The notes under the pieces were generated by a model. It was given only the letters and a program-made list of their open reading frames with translations. It searched no databases and was not told where the DNA came from. A stretch of DNA of 64,000 nt from the NCBI GenBank assembly GCA_031285625.1, contig JAITVV010000092.1, positions 1-64,000 of the forward strand. The letters run 5' to 3'. The DNA comes from Prevotella sp. (GTDB taxonomy: Bacteria > Bacteroidota > Bacteroidia > Bacteroidales > Dysgonomonadaceae). This document shows positions 53,355 through 61,022 of this stretch, one piece after another. A program made the position numbers and the translations under genes. The stretch's first letter is position 1; each line of letters opens with the position of its first letter.

Positions 53355-54236
53355 ATGAAATTAGCGAAAATACAACTCGACGATATATCCGAACATATAG
53401 ATCCGTTTGCCATCAAAAACTTTATCATATCAGATAAAGCTGTAATATTCCCTCCCCTATCTTCAAACTTTCCATTTGTACTGGATGGTGTAGCTTTTGC
53501 CATTTGTATCGGAGGAAAAGCACGGATAAAGATAAATTTTAAAGAGTATGATATAGAGAAAAACATGATCATTACCATCATGCCCTATTTCGTTACCGAA
53601 TTTATAAGCAGGAGTGATGATTTAATGTTAGAATTTCTCATTTTCTCTATCGACTTTCTCACAGAGATGCCTACCGTCTCCAACTTTGATATATCAAAGA
53701 GCATAATGCAAGACTCATGCTTAAGAATTACAGAAGCCGATGCCGAAAAATATCTTGAGTTCCATACATTCATTGTAAAACAATATAAACGTAGGGATCA
53801 TCCTTTCAGAAAAGAAATGGCAAAAAGTTTATTATATGCAATGCTCGCCGAAATCGGAGGCATCTACTATAATACACTACAAAAAGATAACAATGAGCAG
53901 GATGTTATACCAACCTCACATCAGGAAGAGCTTATATCACGTTTCTTTAAGTTATTGTTATTGCATCACAAACAAGAGAGATCTCTTCAGTTCTATGCAG
54001 ATAAGATGTGCCTTACCACAAAATATCTATCCACAACAGTAAAAGAAAGAACAGGACGAACTGCCTTTGGCTGGATCAATGAAGCACTGATAGCATCATC
54101 TAAACATTTACTTAAAACCACTGATATGACTATATTGCAGATATCAGATGAAATGAGTTTTCCAAACGCTTCATTTTTTGGCCGTTTTTTTAAAAAGCAT
54201 ACCGGCATAACCCCTGTACAGTATAGAGAAAGTTAA
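53355..54236 (+). CDS. AraC-family transcriptional regulator
   Basis: 293 residues. The N-terminal cupin-like ligand domain (about 30-120) is followed by a C-terminal double HTH domain (about 190-290) with the family signature ISDEMSFPNASFFGRFFKKH and TGITPVQYRES at the end. It should activate or repress genes on sensing an unknown small molecule. Neighbours are a divergent barrel gene and a downstream zinc-ribbon gene; there is no linked catabolic operon to reveal the inducer. Start ATG 53355 is the only good start after the -7 box. Confidence 0.93.
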   Translation: MKLAKIQLDDISEHIDPFAIKNFIISDKAVIFPPLSSNFPFVLDGVAFAICIGGKARIKINFKEYDIEKNMIITIMPYFVTEFISRSDDLMLEFLIFSIDFLTEMPTVSNFDISKSIMQDSCLRITEADAEKYLEFHTFIVKQYKRRDHPFRKEMAKSLLYAMLAEIGGIYYNTLQKDNNEQDVIPTSHQEELISRFFKLLLLHHKQERSLQFYADKMCLTTKYLSTTVKERTGRTAFGWINEALIASSKHLLKTTDMTILQISDEMSFPNASFFGRFFKKHTGITPVQYRES

Positions 54237-54380
54237 CATGAAAAATTTACCTTTTATAGGAAATTTTTTTCTTTATATTTGGTAAATGTAATGATGCAGA
54301 ACTAATGTCACTAGGATGACTTGTATGTCAGCAGCTTGAATTATGCTATCTAATCAAAAACCTAAATTAAATATACAATC

Positions 54381-54692
54381 ATGAATAAATGTCCTAACTG
54401 CGATGCAGAACTAACAGATAATCTAGGAGTTTGTAAAAAATGCAATTACAGCCTGTATGAAGGACGGGTAATCGGATATGAAGAAATGTATCCCGAAAAG
54501 AAAGAATTAAAATGTCTACGTTGCAATATTAAATTATTCTTTGCCGGGAACTTTCAGTTCCACGAAGGGATGAGAGTAGGCATACTGGGTAATCTGCTCG
54601 AAGGCTTGGGAAACAAAGAAAGCTTCGATCTGTATGTATGTTCCAAATGTGGTAAAGTGGAATTCTTCCTGCCAAAAGAAAAATATTATTGA
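54381..54692 (+). CDS. Zinc-ribbon protein with two Cys-pair modules
   Basis: 103 residues. The N-terminal ribbon CPNCDAELTDNLGVCKKC gives one four-Cys site. A second comes from LKCLRCNIK in the middle with YVCSKCGKVE near the end. No membrane span or signal. Such small double-ribbon proteins bind zinc and often act as nucleic-acid or protein adaptors; no specific function can be given. Its 3' end overlaps that of the convergent 54686-54979 gene by 7 bp. Confidence 0.8.
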   Translation: MNKCPNCDAELTDNLGVCKKCNYSLYEGRVIGYEEMYPEKKELKCLRCNIKLFFAGNFQFHEGMRVGILGNLLEGLGNKESFDLYVCSKCGKVEFFLPKEKYY

Positions 54693-54979
54693 ATAAATTT
54701 TCTTAACAGGGGATGCTTTTCCATATCCTCATATTTCCGTACTATTACACCTAGTTTCTCAAATAGTTTACGGATCAGGGGATCTATATCCATTACATAA
54801 ACCTCTTTGATACGTTTGGTCAATAACCAAAGTGCCAAATAATTGACGTCCTTATTTACGATAATATCTTTTTCAACTTCTACTATCGATTTATTATCCG
54901 TATGTAATACAATTATCGGAATTGTATCGGTATAGGACTCGTCAATCTTATTATCTTTAAGGAGTAGGGCTATTCTCAT
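54686..54979 (-). CDS. Small NifX/NifB-like fold protein (97 aa, tentative)
   Basis: 97 residues. Start MRIALLLKDNKIDES, central YLALWLLTKRIKEVYVMDID and LFEKLGVIVRKYED resemble the pattern of the dinitrogenase iron-molybdenum cofactor biosynthesis (NifX/NifB C-terminal) fold, in which similar strands precede an AKWLKxKGVD-type helix. There are no Nif genes nearby, so a role in nitrogen fixation is not implied; orphan members occur in many anaerobes, where some bind Fe-S or molybdenum clusters. It converges with the zinc-ribbon gene. The family call is weak. Confidence 0.6.
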   Translation of the reverse strand: MRIALLLKDNKIDESYTDTIPIIVLHTDNKSIVEVEKDIIVNKDVNYLALWLLTKRIKEVYVMDIDPLIRKLFEKLGVIVRKYEDMEKHPLLRKFIQ

Positions 54980-55149
54980 AAGACTAACTTTTAAGTAATT
55001 AAGTAAAGATCACTAATATAAACGGTTAACAAATGTCCCGATCTACGGAAGATATGTTCTAAAAGGGGCATAATTATACAATATGAACAAAATAGCTCTA
55101 TATAATGTTCTAAAAGTAAATATACTACATAAAATTAAAAAGAAACATT

Positions 55150-55422
55150 ATGAAGAAACTTTTAATTGGAGCAGCAGCAGGAATAGGTCTTGCTCTTGTA
55201 ATTTATAAATTGGCAGAGAGTGGAAAACTAGATTGTGTATGCGATGATCTGGATAAACTATCGGGCCAGGCTAAAAAGAAAATCAAAGATGGTATTGACG
55301 TTGGTAAAAATCAACTGGAATACTTAAAAGAGCGTGCTGCTTTCAAATCAGAACAGTTAAGCGAAATAGCTGATGAAGTAGAAAAAAAGGTGATGGATAA
55401 ACTGAATAAAGCTAAAAGCTGA
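55150..55422 (+). CDS. YtxH-like small membrane-anchored protein
   Basis: 90 residues. A Gly-rich N-terminal hydrophobic segment (MKKLLIGAAAGIGLALVIYK, about 1-20) is followed by a charged amphipathic helix (about 35-90, including KKKIKDGIDVGKNQ). This is the YtxH/DUF-type organisation seen in stress-associated membrane proteins. A Cys pair (CVC, about 30) lies just after the anchor. It is a single gene with a strong terminator after it. Function is unknown; a stress-related role is inferred only from relatives. Confidence 0.7.
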   Translation: MKKLLIGAAAGIGLALVIYKLAESGKLDCVCDDLDKLSGQAKKKIKDGIDVGKNQLEYLKERAAFKSEQLSEIADEVEKKVMDKLNKAKS

Positions 55423-55450
55423 TTCTGTAATTACTTATTTATGGATGATA

Positions 55451-55485
55451 AAAGTGGGTTATGCCAGATAGTATAACCCACTTTT
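55451..55485. terminator. Bidirectional terminator between the YtxH-like gene and tsaD
   Basis: AAAGTGGGTTAT and ATAACCCACTTT form a perfect 12-bp stem with T-runs on both strands, placed between two convergent genes. Confidence 0.9.
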
Positions 55486-55507
55486 ACTATTATGGTCAAA
55501 TCAAATA

Positions 55508-56524
55508 TCACATTACCACCCTAGAAAACGGAGCCGCCCCCATAGAGCAAAAATCATTGTCTAAATATTTGAAATAGCCGGATATAGCTATCATAGCTGC
55601 ATTATCTGTAGTATAGCCAAAGGGAGGAATATGTATCTTCCAGCCATATCGCTTGGCATGATCTTCGAATGCTGTACGAAGCCCTGAATTAGCAGAGACC
55701 CCACCGGCGACAGCAACCTCCTTTATGTTTAAGTCTTTAGCAGCACGACGCAATTGCTCCATTAATACATCTATGATTGTTTTTTGTAACGATGCACATA
55801 AGTCCTCTTTATTCTTTTCAATAAAGTCAGGATCTTTCTTTATTTCATCTCTCAATAGATATAGGAATGAGGTTTTCAATCCGCTAAAGCTATAATCATA
55901 CCCTTGTATATGTGGCTTGTTCAATTTGAACTTTGTAGGATCCCCTACTTTTGCCAGCCGATCGACAACAGGACCACCGGGATAACCCAGTCCCATTACT
56001 TTAGCACACTTGTCAAATGCTTCACCGGCGGCATCATCAATAGTTTGCCCTATAATTTCCATATCCTTATAAGACTTCACTAGTATAATCTGAGAATTAC
56101 CTCCCGATACCAGCAAGCATAAGAACGGAAACTGAGGCTCATGATTGTCCTCTTTATTCTCCTTAATAAAATGAGCCAAAACATGCCCATGCAAATGATT
56201 TACATCAATCATTGGAATATTTAATGCTGACGAAAGTCCTTTTGCAAAAGATGTGCCTACAAGTAAAGACCCCATAAGTCCGGGTCCACGGGTAAATGCT
56301 ATTGCAGACAAGTCTTCTTTATTTATCCCTGCCTTCTTTATTGCCTGATCCACCACAGGAATTATATTCTGCTGATGAGCCCGGGATGCCAGTTCAGGAA
56401 CAACACCACCATAGGATTCGTGTACCTTCTGGCTGGATATAATATTTGATAAAAGAACCCCATCCTGTATTACAGCGGCAGCTGTATCATCACAAGATGA
56501 TTCTATTCCTAGTATAATTGCCAT
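55508..56524 (-). CDS. tsaD: tRNA N6-threonylcarbamoyladenosine transferase TsaD
   Basis: 338 residues of the ASKHA/Kae1 family. The metal-binding H110-L-H-G-H114, the N-terminal GIESSCDDTAAAVI and the C-terminal AVAGGVSANSGLR are intact. With TsaB, TsaC and TsaE (not in this window) it places the threonylcarbamoyl group on A37 of ANN-decoding tRNAs. The gene is monocistronic and essential in most bacteria. A good divergent -7 box for the neighbouring gldB-like gene lies 40 bases upstream of the tsaD start. Confidence 0.98.
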   Translation of the reverse strand: MAIILGIESSCDDTAAAVIQDGVLLSNIISSQKVHESYGGVVPELASRAHQQNIIPVVDQAIKKAGINKEDLSAIAFTRGPGLMGSLLVGTSFAKGLSSALNIPMIDVNHLHGHVLAHFIKENKEDNHEPQFPFLCLLVSGGNSQIILVKSYKDMEIIGQTIDDAAGEAFDKCAKVMGLGYPGGPVVDRLAKVGDPTKFKLNKPHIQGYDYSFSGLKTSFLYLLRDEIKKDPDFIEKNKEDLCASLQKTIIDVLMEQLRRAAKDLNIKEVAVAGGVSANSGLRTAFEDHAKRYGWKIHIPPFGYTTDNAAMIAISGYFKYLDNDFCSMGAAPFSRVVM

Positions 56525-56564
56525 TAATTATATTTATTACTGTTTCTTATTAAAAATTGCTTTC

Positions 56565-56572
56565 TATCTTTG
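56565..56572 (+). promoter_or_regulatory. Candidate -7 box upstream of the gldB-like gene
   Basis: TATCTTTG matches TAnnTTTG on the plus strand, about 125 bases before the ATG at 56697, which would imply a long leader. Confidence 0.35.
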
Positions 56573-56696
56573 TATGTATCTAAATAATATATAGTTGATT
56601 TTTCAGTTATAACATTATAGATACATACTCGAAAAGCAAAACAAAATTAGGAAATATAAATTATCTTCGCAAAGAAGAAATCTTAAAAGGAAATAA

Positions 56697-57689
56697 ATGA
56701 AAAATATAATTTATTTAGTGAGTTTTACTATAATATCTTTTATTGGTTGTTCGGGAACTGTTAAGGGTGACAGCAAGCAGATACAGCAAGACAAAATATC
56801 AATTATACGTTTTGATAAAGATGTATATAATTATTTACAGCAACCTGATACTGAAAAGGAAAATAATCTGAAAGAAAAATATACGGAACTACTTCCGGCA
56901 TTTGGACAGATAGCGATGGAGCATAATGATGGCACTACCCTCTTCCCTGCTCTAAGAGATTACTTTTCAAATCCGGTATTATTAAATATATATAAAGACG
57001 CGCTGGATAAATATAAGGATCTTTCGTCATACGAAAATGAACTTTCGTCAGTAAATAATATAATAGAAGATCAGTTTACAGGTAAGAAATTACCCCTACT
57101 GGCAATGCATGTGTCCGGATTCAGGGAAAATGTTATAATTACAAATAATCTGATATCTATATCTACCGACAGATACCTGGGTAGCGAATACCAGGCATAT
57201 ATGGAGTTCTTCCAACCTTACGAAAGACAGCAAATGCAGCCAAAATACATAGTTAGAGATTACCTCAGAGCATGGCTGATGAGTGATATCATACAACACG
57301 GATCTGACTCTGAGAATCTTTTAACAGCCATGGTAAATGAAGGTAAAGTTTTATATGCATTATCGGTTTTATTACCCAATTATGATATAAACGATGTTAT
57401 AGGTTACACTTCCGATCAAACTAAATGGTGTAAAGACAATGAAAAAAACGTATGGCAGACCATTGTAAAACAGAACTATCTGTATTCTACAGACCATATG
57501 CTTATTACACGACTGATTAATGATGCTGCATCTACTTCGGTGGTCTCTCCTCAATCTCCGGGACGCGTAGGAGTCTGGATGGGATGGCAGATAGTAAATC
57601 AATATGCAAAAAATAAAGGCTTCCTATTAGAAGACATTCTTTTGATGGATGCGCAGACAATACTGAAAGGAGCAAAATATAATCCGTAA
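56697..57689 (+). CDS. gldB: GldB-related gliding-motility-type lipoprotein
   Basis: 330 residues. The lipoprotein signal ends at Cys18 (SFIGC). GldB features include IIRFDKDVYNYLQQPD (about 37-52), the SISTDRYLGSEYQAY block and the WLMSDI region. GldB is required for gliding in Flavobacterium, but homologues are widespread in non-gliding Bacteroidales, where the role is unknown, so the symbol denotes homology only. No other gld or type IX secretion genes are nearby. The next ORF begins 4 bp later and is frameshifted. Confidence 0.85.
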   Translation: MKNIIYLVSFTIISFIGCSGTVKGDSKQIQQDKISIIRFDKDVYNYLQQPDTEKENNLKEKYTELLPAFGQIAMEHNDGTTLFPALRDYFSNPVLLNIYKDALDKYKDLSSYENELSSVNNIIEDQFTGKKLPLLAMHVSGFRENVIITNNLISISTDRYLGSEYQAYMEFFQPYERQQMQPKYIVRDYLRAWLMSDIIQHGSDSENLLTAMVNEGKVLYALSVLLPNYDINDVIGYTSDQTKWCKDNEKNVWQTIVKQNYLYSTDHMLITRLINDAASTSVVSPQSPGRVGVWMGWQIVNQYAKNKGFLLEDILLMDAQTILKGAKYNP

Positions 57690-57693
57690 CTAC

Positions 57694-58138
57694 ATGCACA
57701 ATAGTTATTTCTATAATTTGTTTTTTAATTTTGAGAGTGCGATCAGTAAGAAAGAACTAAGCCTGGGGCTTATCACTGTATTTTTTACTATGGATACTCT
57801 TTCTTAATATTCCGTTTATAAATATTTCGATCCCGATTATTTATTATATAGTTATTATTGCTACCGTCATTATTCTGCTATATGTGCCTTATATATTTGC
57901 TATTAAATATCATAAAGGTTTAGAATATACATCATCAGGCAGATTAACAGGATTAGGCACAAGTTTATTCTTCCCTGGCTTGATGTACTTACTTACGTTA
58001 TGTGGGTCAATAATAGAAAAAGGATCGAATAAAAACTATTACGGACTGGAACTATCTGAACAGATATTCCTTTCAATCTCATTAGCTGGAATATTCTTTG
58101 GTATAATATCTATCTATAACCTATTAAAACAGGAATAG
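57694..58138 (+). pseudogene. Small membrane protein gene interrupted by a frameshift
   Basis: ATG 57694 (frame 1) opens MHNSYFYNLFFNFESAISKK and stops at 57805. The frame with membrane-span sequence then continues in frame 2 from about 57761 (LSLYFLLWILFLNIPFIN) to the stop at 58138. Dropping one base of the GGGG run (57765-57768) or the TTTTTT run (57781-57786) restores a single protein of about 145 residues with four spans. Annotators would otherwise call an 84-residue gene from GTG 57884. It could be a real pseudogene, a homopolymer error or a phase-variable switch. The gene lies directly after gldB. Confidence 0.6.
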
Positions 58139-58168
58139 AAAAGTTCTGATCACGACTTTTTATAAAAA

Positions 58169-58213
58169 GTGACAAAAGTAACAGGTTTTTATATATTATT
58201 TCGCGTTACTTTT
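58169..58213. repeat. GTGACAAAAGTAACA inverted repeat, copy 2
   Basis: GTGACAAAAGTAACA (58169-58183) followed, after about 20 bases, by GTTACTTTT (58205-58213), the inverted core. The left half is identical to the right half (reverse-complemented) of the element at 22676-22726, and the spacing is nearly the same (20 against 21). It lies between the frameshifted gene and the dnaB promoter. Confidence 0.6.
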
Positions 58214-58375
58214 TCTCATCTGTCTGTAATACTTAAAATTGTTTCATTATATCAAATATCTCTACATTAGATAATTTCCACAAAAAGATATAATGAATAA
58301 ATATTGCTGTTCTGATTTACAATAGTTATTAACATCTTGTTCAAAACTTAAATCTTTCTGATGCGTTATTTATTT

Positions 58376-58383
58376 TATCTTTG
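58376..58383 (+). promoter_or_regulatory. -7 box of dnaB
   Basis: TATCTTTG matches TAnnTTTG, 35 bases upstream of the dnaB ATG. Confidence 0.55.
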
Positions 58384-58418
58384 AATAAAATTAAGAGAGG
58401 GGGAACATAGATAAAAAA

Positions 58419-59936
58419 ATGGCAGATTCAAACAAGAACCAGGGAAGACGAAAACCAAAAGAAACAACATTAATCCCAGACATAGGAAAAATACAACCTC
58501 AGGCTCGAGAACTCGAAGAAGCAATACTCGGCGCCCTAATGCTAGAAAAAGATGCTTACTCGCTTGTCAGCGATATCCTGAAACCTGAAAGTTTCTACGA
58601 TAATATACATCAAACTATTTATAGGGCAATTGTAGATTTAGCTGTTCGTCAGGCACCGATCGATATGCTTACTGTGGTAGAGCAGTTAAAAAAAGATGGA
58701 GAACTAGAGGCTGTTGGTGGTCCTGTATATATAGCCCAGCTAACAGAGAAAGTTGCTTCTGCAGCACATATTGAATTCCATGCACGCATTATTGCACAAA
58801 AATACCTGGCACGGGAATTAATATCTTTTTCGTCACATGTTACCAATAAGGCTTTTGATGAAACATCAGATGTGGACGACCTCATGCAGGAAGCCGAAAG
58901 TAAGTTGTTTGAGATATCTCAGCGAAATGTAAAGAAAGATGTGACCCAGATAAATCCGGTTATCAAAGAAGCTTTGCATTTGCTCGAAATCGCAGCAAGC
59001 AGGGACGACGGTTTAAGTGGATTAGAGACAGGCTTCACACCCTTGGATAAGATTACCTCCGGATGGCAAAACTCTGACCTTGTGATTATTGCTGCCCGCC
59101 CCGCAATGGGTAAAACAGCATTTGTATTATCTATGGCTAAAAATATGGCTGTATCATACAAACACCCTGTTGCTCTTTTCTCTCTTGAGATGTCGAATGT
59201 ACAGTTAGTAAACCGTCTGATTGTAAATACTTGCGAGATTCCGGGTGAAAAAATCAAAAACGGGCAGCTACTACCATATGAGTGGGAACAGCTCGACTTC
59301 AAGATAAAAGAACTATACGACGCTCCATTATACATTGATGATACTCCCAGCTTATCTGTTTTTGAATTAAGAACCAAAGCCCGCAGGCTTGTCCGTGAGC
59401 ATGGAGTTAAAATAATTATTATCGACTACCTGCAGCTGATGAATGCCAGTGGTATGCAATATGGTAGCCGCGAACAGGAAGTAAGTATGATATCCCGTTC
59501 ACTAAAAGGTTTGGCAAAGGAATTGAATATACCGATTATCGCCCTATCGCAGCTCAATCGTGGTGTAGAAGGCCGTACAGGAGCTGAAGGCAAGCGTCCG
59601 CAGTTATCAGACTTACGTGAATCGGGTGCCATCGAACAGGATGCCGATATGGTTTGTTTCATTCACCGTCCCGAATATTACAAGATACTCGAAGATGACA
59701 AGGGTAACTCCCTGATAGGCTTAGCAGAAATAATTATAGCAAAACACCGTAATGGTGCCACCGGAGATGTCTTACTCCGCTTTAAAAGTGAATTTGCCCG
59801 TTTTCAGAATATTGATGACGATTACAACTTCGGCGCAGGCCAACAGTTCTCTTCCAAGATTAATAACGACCCCATCAGTTCCGCTCCAGAAGCACACCCT
59901 ATGCAAGGAGGAGGAAACGATTTTGTACCATTCTAA
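58419..59936 (+). CDS. dnaB: Replicative DNA helicase DnaB
   Basis: 505 residues. The N-terminal DnaB domain (about 30-130), a linker helix, then the RecA-like C-terminal motor with Walker A ARPAMGKTAF (G231-K232-T233) and Walker B IIIIDYLQLM, plus the conserved GRTGAEGKRPQLSDLRESG loop. It unwinds DNA at the replication fork as a hexamer and partners with the DnaE polymerase. No intein is present. The C-terminal tail is Gly/Pro-rich (PMQGGGNDFVPF), as usual in Bacteroidota. It is preceded by its own promoter and not clearly linked to neighbours. Confidence 0.98.
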   Translation: MADSNKNQGRRKPKETTLIPDIGKIQPQARELEEAILGALMLEKDAYSLVSDILKPESFYDNIHQTIYRAIVDLAVRQAPIDMLTVVEQLKKDGELEAVGGPVYIAQLTEKVASAAHIEFHARIIAQKYLARELISFSSHVTNKAFDETSDVDDLMQEAESKLFEISQRNVKKDVTQINPVIKEALHLLEIAASRDDGLSGLETGFTPLDKITSGWQNSDLVIIAARPAMGKTAFVLSMAKNMAVSYKHPVALFSLEMSNVQLVNRLIVNTCEIPGEKIKNGQLLPYEWEQLDFKIKELYDAPLYIDDTPSLSVFELRTKARRLVREHGVKIIIIDYLQLMNASGMQYGSREQEVSMISRSLKGLAKELNIPIIALSQLNRGVEGRTGAEGKRPQLSDLRESGAIEQDADMVCFIHRPEYYKILEDDKGNSLIGLAEIIIAKHRNGATGDVLLRFKSEFARFQNIDDDYNFGAGQQFSSKINNDPISSAPEAHPMQGGGNDFVPF

Positions 59937-60110
59937 AATTCTTTTCGGATTACAAATCCGAAAGAATAGAGTAAGTATGTGTACCTAACTAGTGTAAGTA
60001 TCTTGTCCGCGTTTATAAAAACCATTTTTGTTTTGCAGCACAGACTATAAACATATATGAGTAAGAATAATTACTATCTTTAAAACTTTACCATAAAAAC
60101 ACAAGTTATA

Positions 60111-60932
60111 ATGGACGCAAAACAATTATTCAGACTATATCAAAATAAATATCATTTGACAAACTGGTTAAATGAGAATGGTGAATTAGCCCAGAAAGAA
60201 GGTGATGTAAAATGGTCTTACTGCGGAGTTAGCAAAGATTTTAAAAGTGAAATTGTTAGTCAGGCAATAAACAATACTTTTACAGAGGATGAACTCTATT
60301 TGTGTATTTCTTCCAATAAAAGTTCATTGGTTTTAAAATCGATAGTTGTTGATGAAATTGGCAATATCCTACATAAAAAGGAAGTCGGTATAATGAATAA
60401 ATCGTGTACAACAATCCTGTTTTTTAGTCAATATGGAACATTTAAAAGCGGAATAATCAGAGAGTTTCCCGATAGTCGGCCAAGACCAACAGGAATTCCT
60501 TTAAAAGTAGCATTCCATGCAAACATGATAGAAAAAAGTACAAAGAAAGTTGCTGAAATCATTAGTAATCATTTTGGTAATCTTGAAATGGAGCTAAACA
60601 AGGATTATGGAGGGCCTATGGAACACCTCTGGATTGATGTAGAATTGGTTAGCAGTCATGATGCGTGGCCCTTTCGATTTCAGAAAAGAGTTAATAACCC
60701 AACTTCGTATACTGAATTTTACTCCTATAATGTAGGGCATTATAGTATTAAACCGAATTTTGAAAAGTTGAGAGAATTATCGTCCGATGAAGCAATTTGT
60801 TCATACGTATTTGGGTTGTTGTATGAATCTACCCAAATCTTAATTGATAAACAGAAAAAGCTAGAAGGATTTAATGCAACTGCATTTCGATTAGATTTCC
60901 TATCTGCTTGTAAGAATTGGGGTACTCTTTAG
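60111..60932 (+). CDS. Hypothetical protein (273 aa), no family recognised
   Basis: No signal peptide or membrane span; predicted cytoplasmic, mixed alpha/beta. Visible stretches include DVKWSYCGVSKDF, GIIREFPDSRPRPTGIPL and LNKDYGGPMEHLWIDVELVS, and the C-terminal third is helical. Single gene, about 170 bp after dnaB and 34 bp before a strong bidirectional terminator. Codon use is not strikingly different from its neighbours. It is probably a lineage-specific accessory gene, perhaps acquired, but I do not assign a function. Confidence 0.7.
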   Translation: MDAKQLFRLYQNKYHLTNWLNENGELAQKEGDVKWSYCGVSKDFKSEIVSQAINNTFTEDELYLCISSNKSSLVLKSIVVDEIGNILHKKEVGIMNKSCTTILFFSQYGTFKSGIIREFPDSRPRPTGIPLKVAFHANMIEKSTKKVAEIISNHFGNLEMELNKDYGGPMEHLWIDVELVSSHDAWPFRFQKRVNNPTSYTEFYSYNVGHYSIKPNFEKLRELSSDEAICSYVFGLLYESTQILIDKQKKLEGFNATAFRLDFLSACKNWGTL

Positions 60933-60965
60933 ATTCCTAAATATTATTACATTCACTATTATAAT

Positions 60966-61001
60966 AACAGAGGCTGATCAATCAAATGATCAGCCTCTGT
61001 T
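60966..61001. terminator. Bidirectional terminator between the hypothetical gene and secDF
   Basis: A perfect 15-bp stem, AACAGAGGCTGATCA with TGATCAGCCTCTGTT, around ATCAAA, lies between convergent genes. The T-rich tail is weak on both strands, but the stem is very stable. Confidence 0.85.
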
Positions 61002-61022
61002 CGAAAAGATAATATTTAAGTT

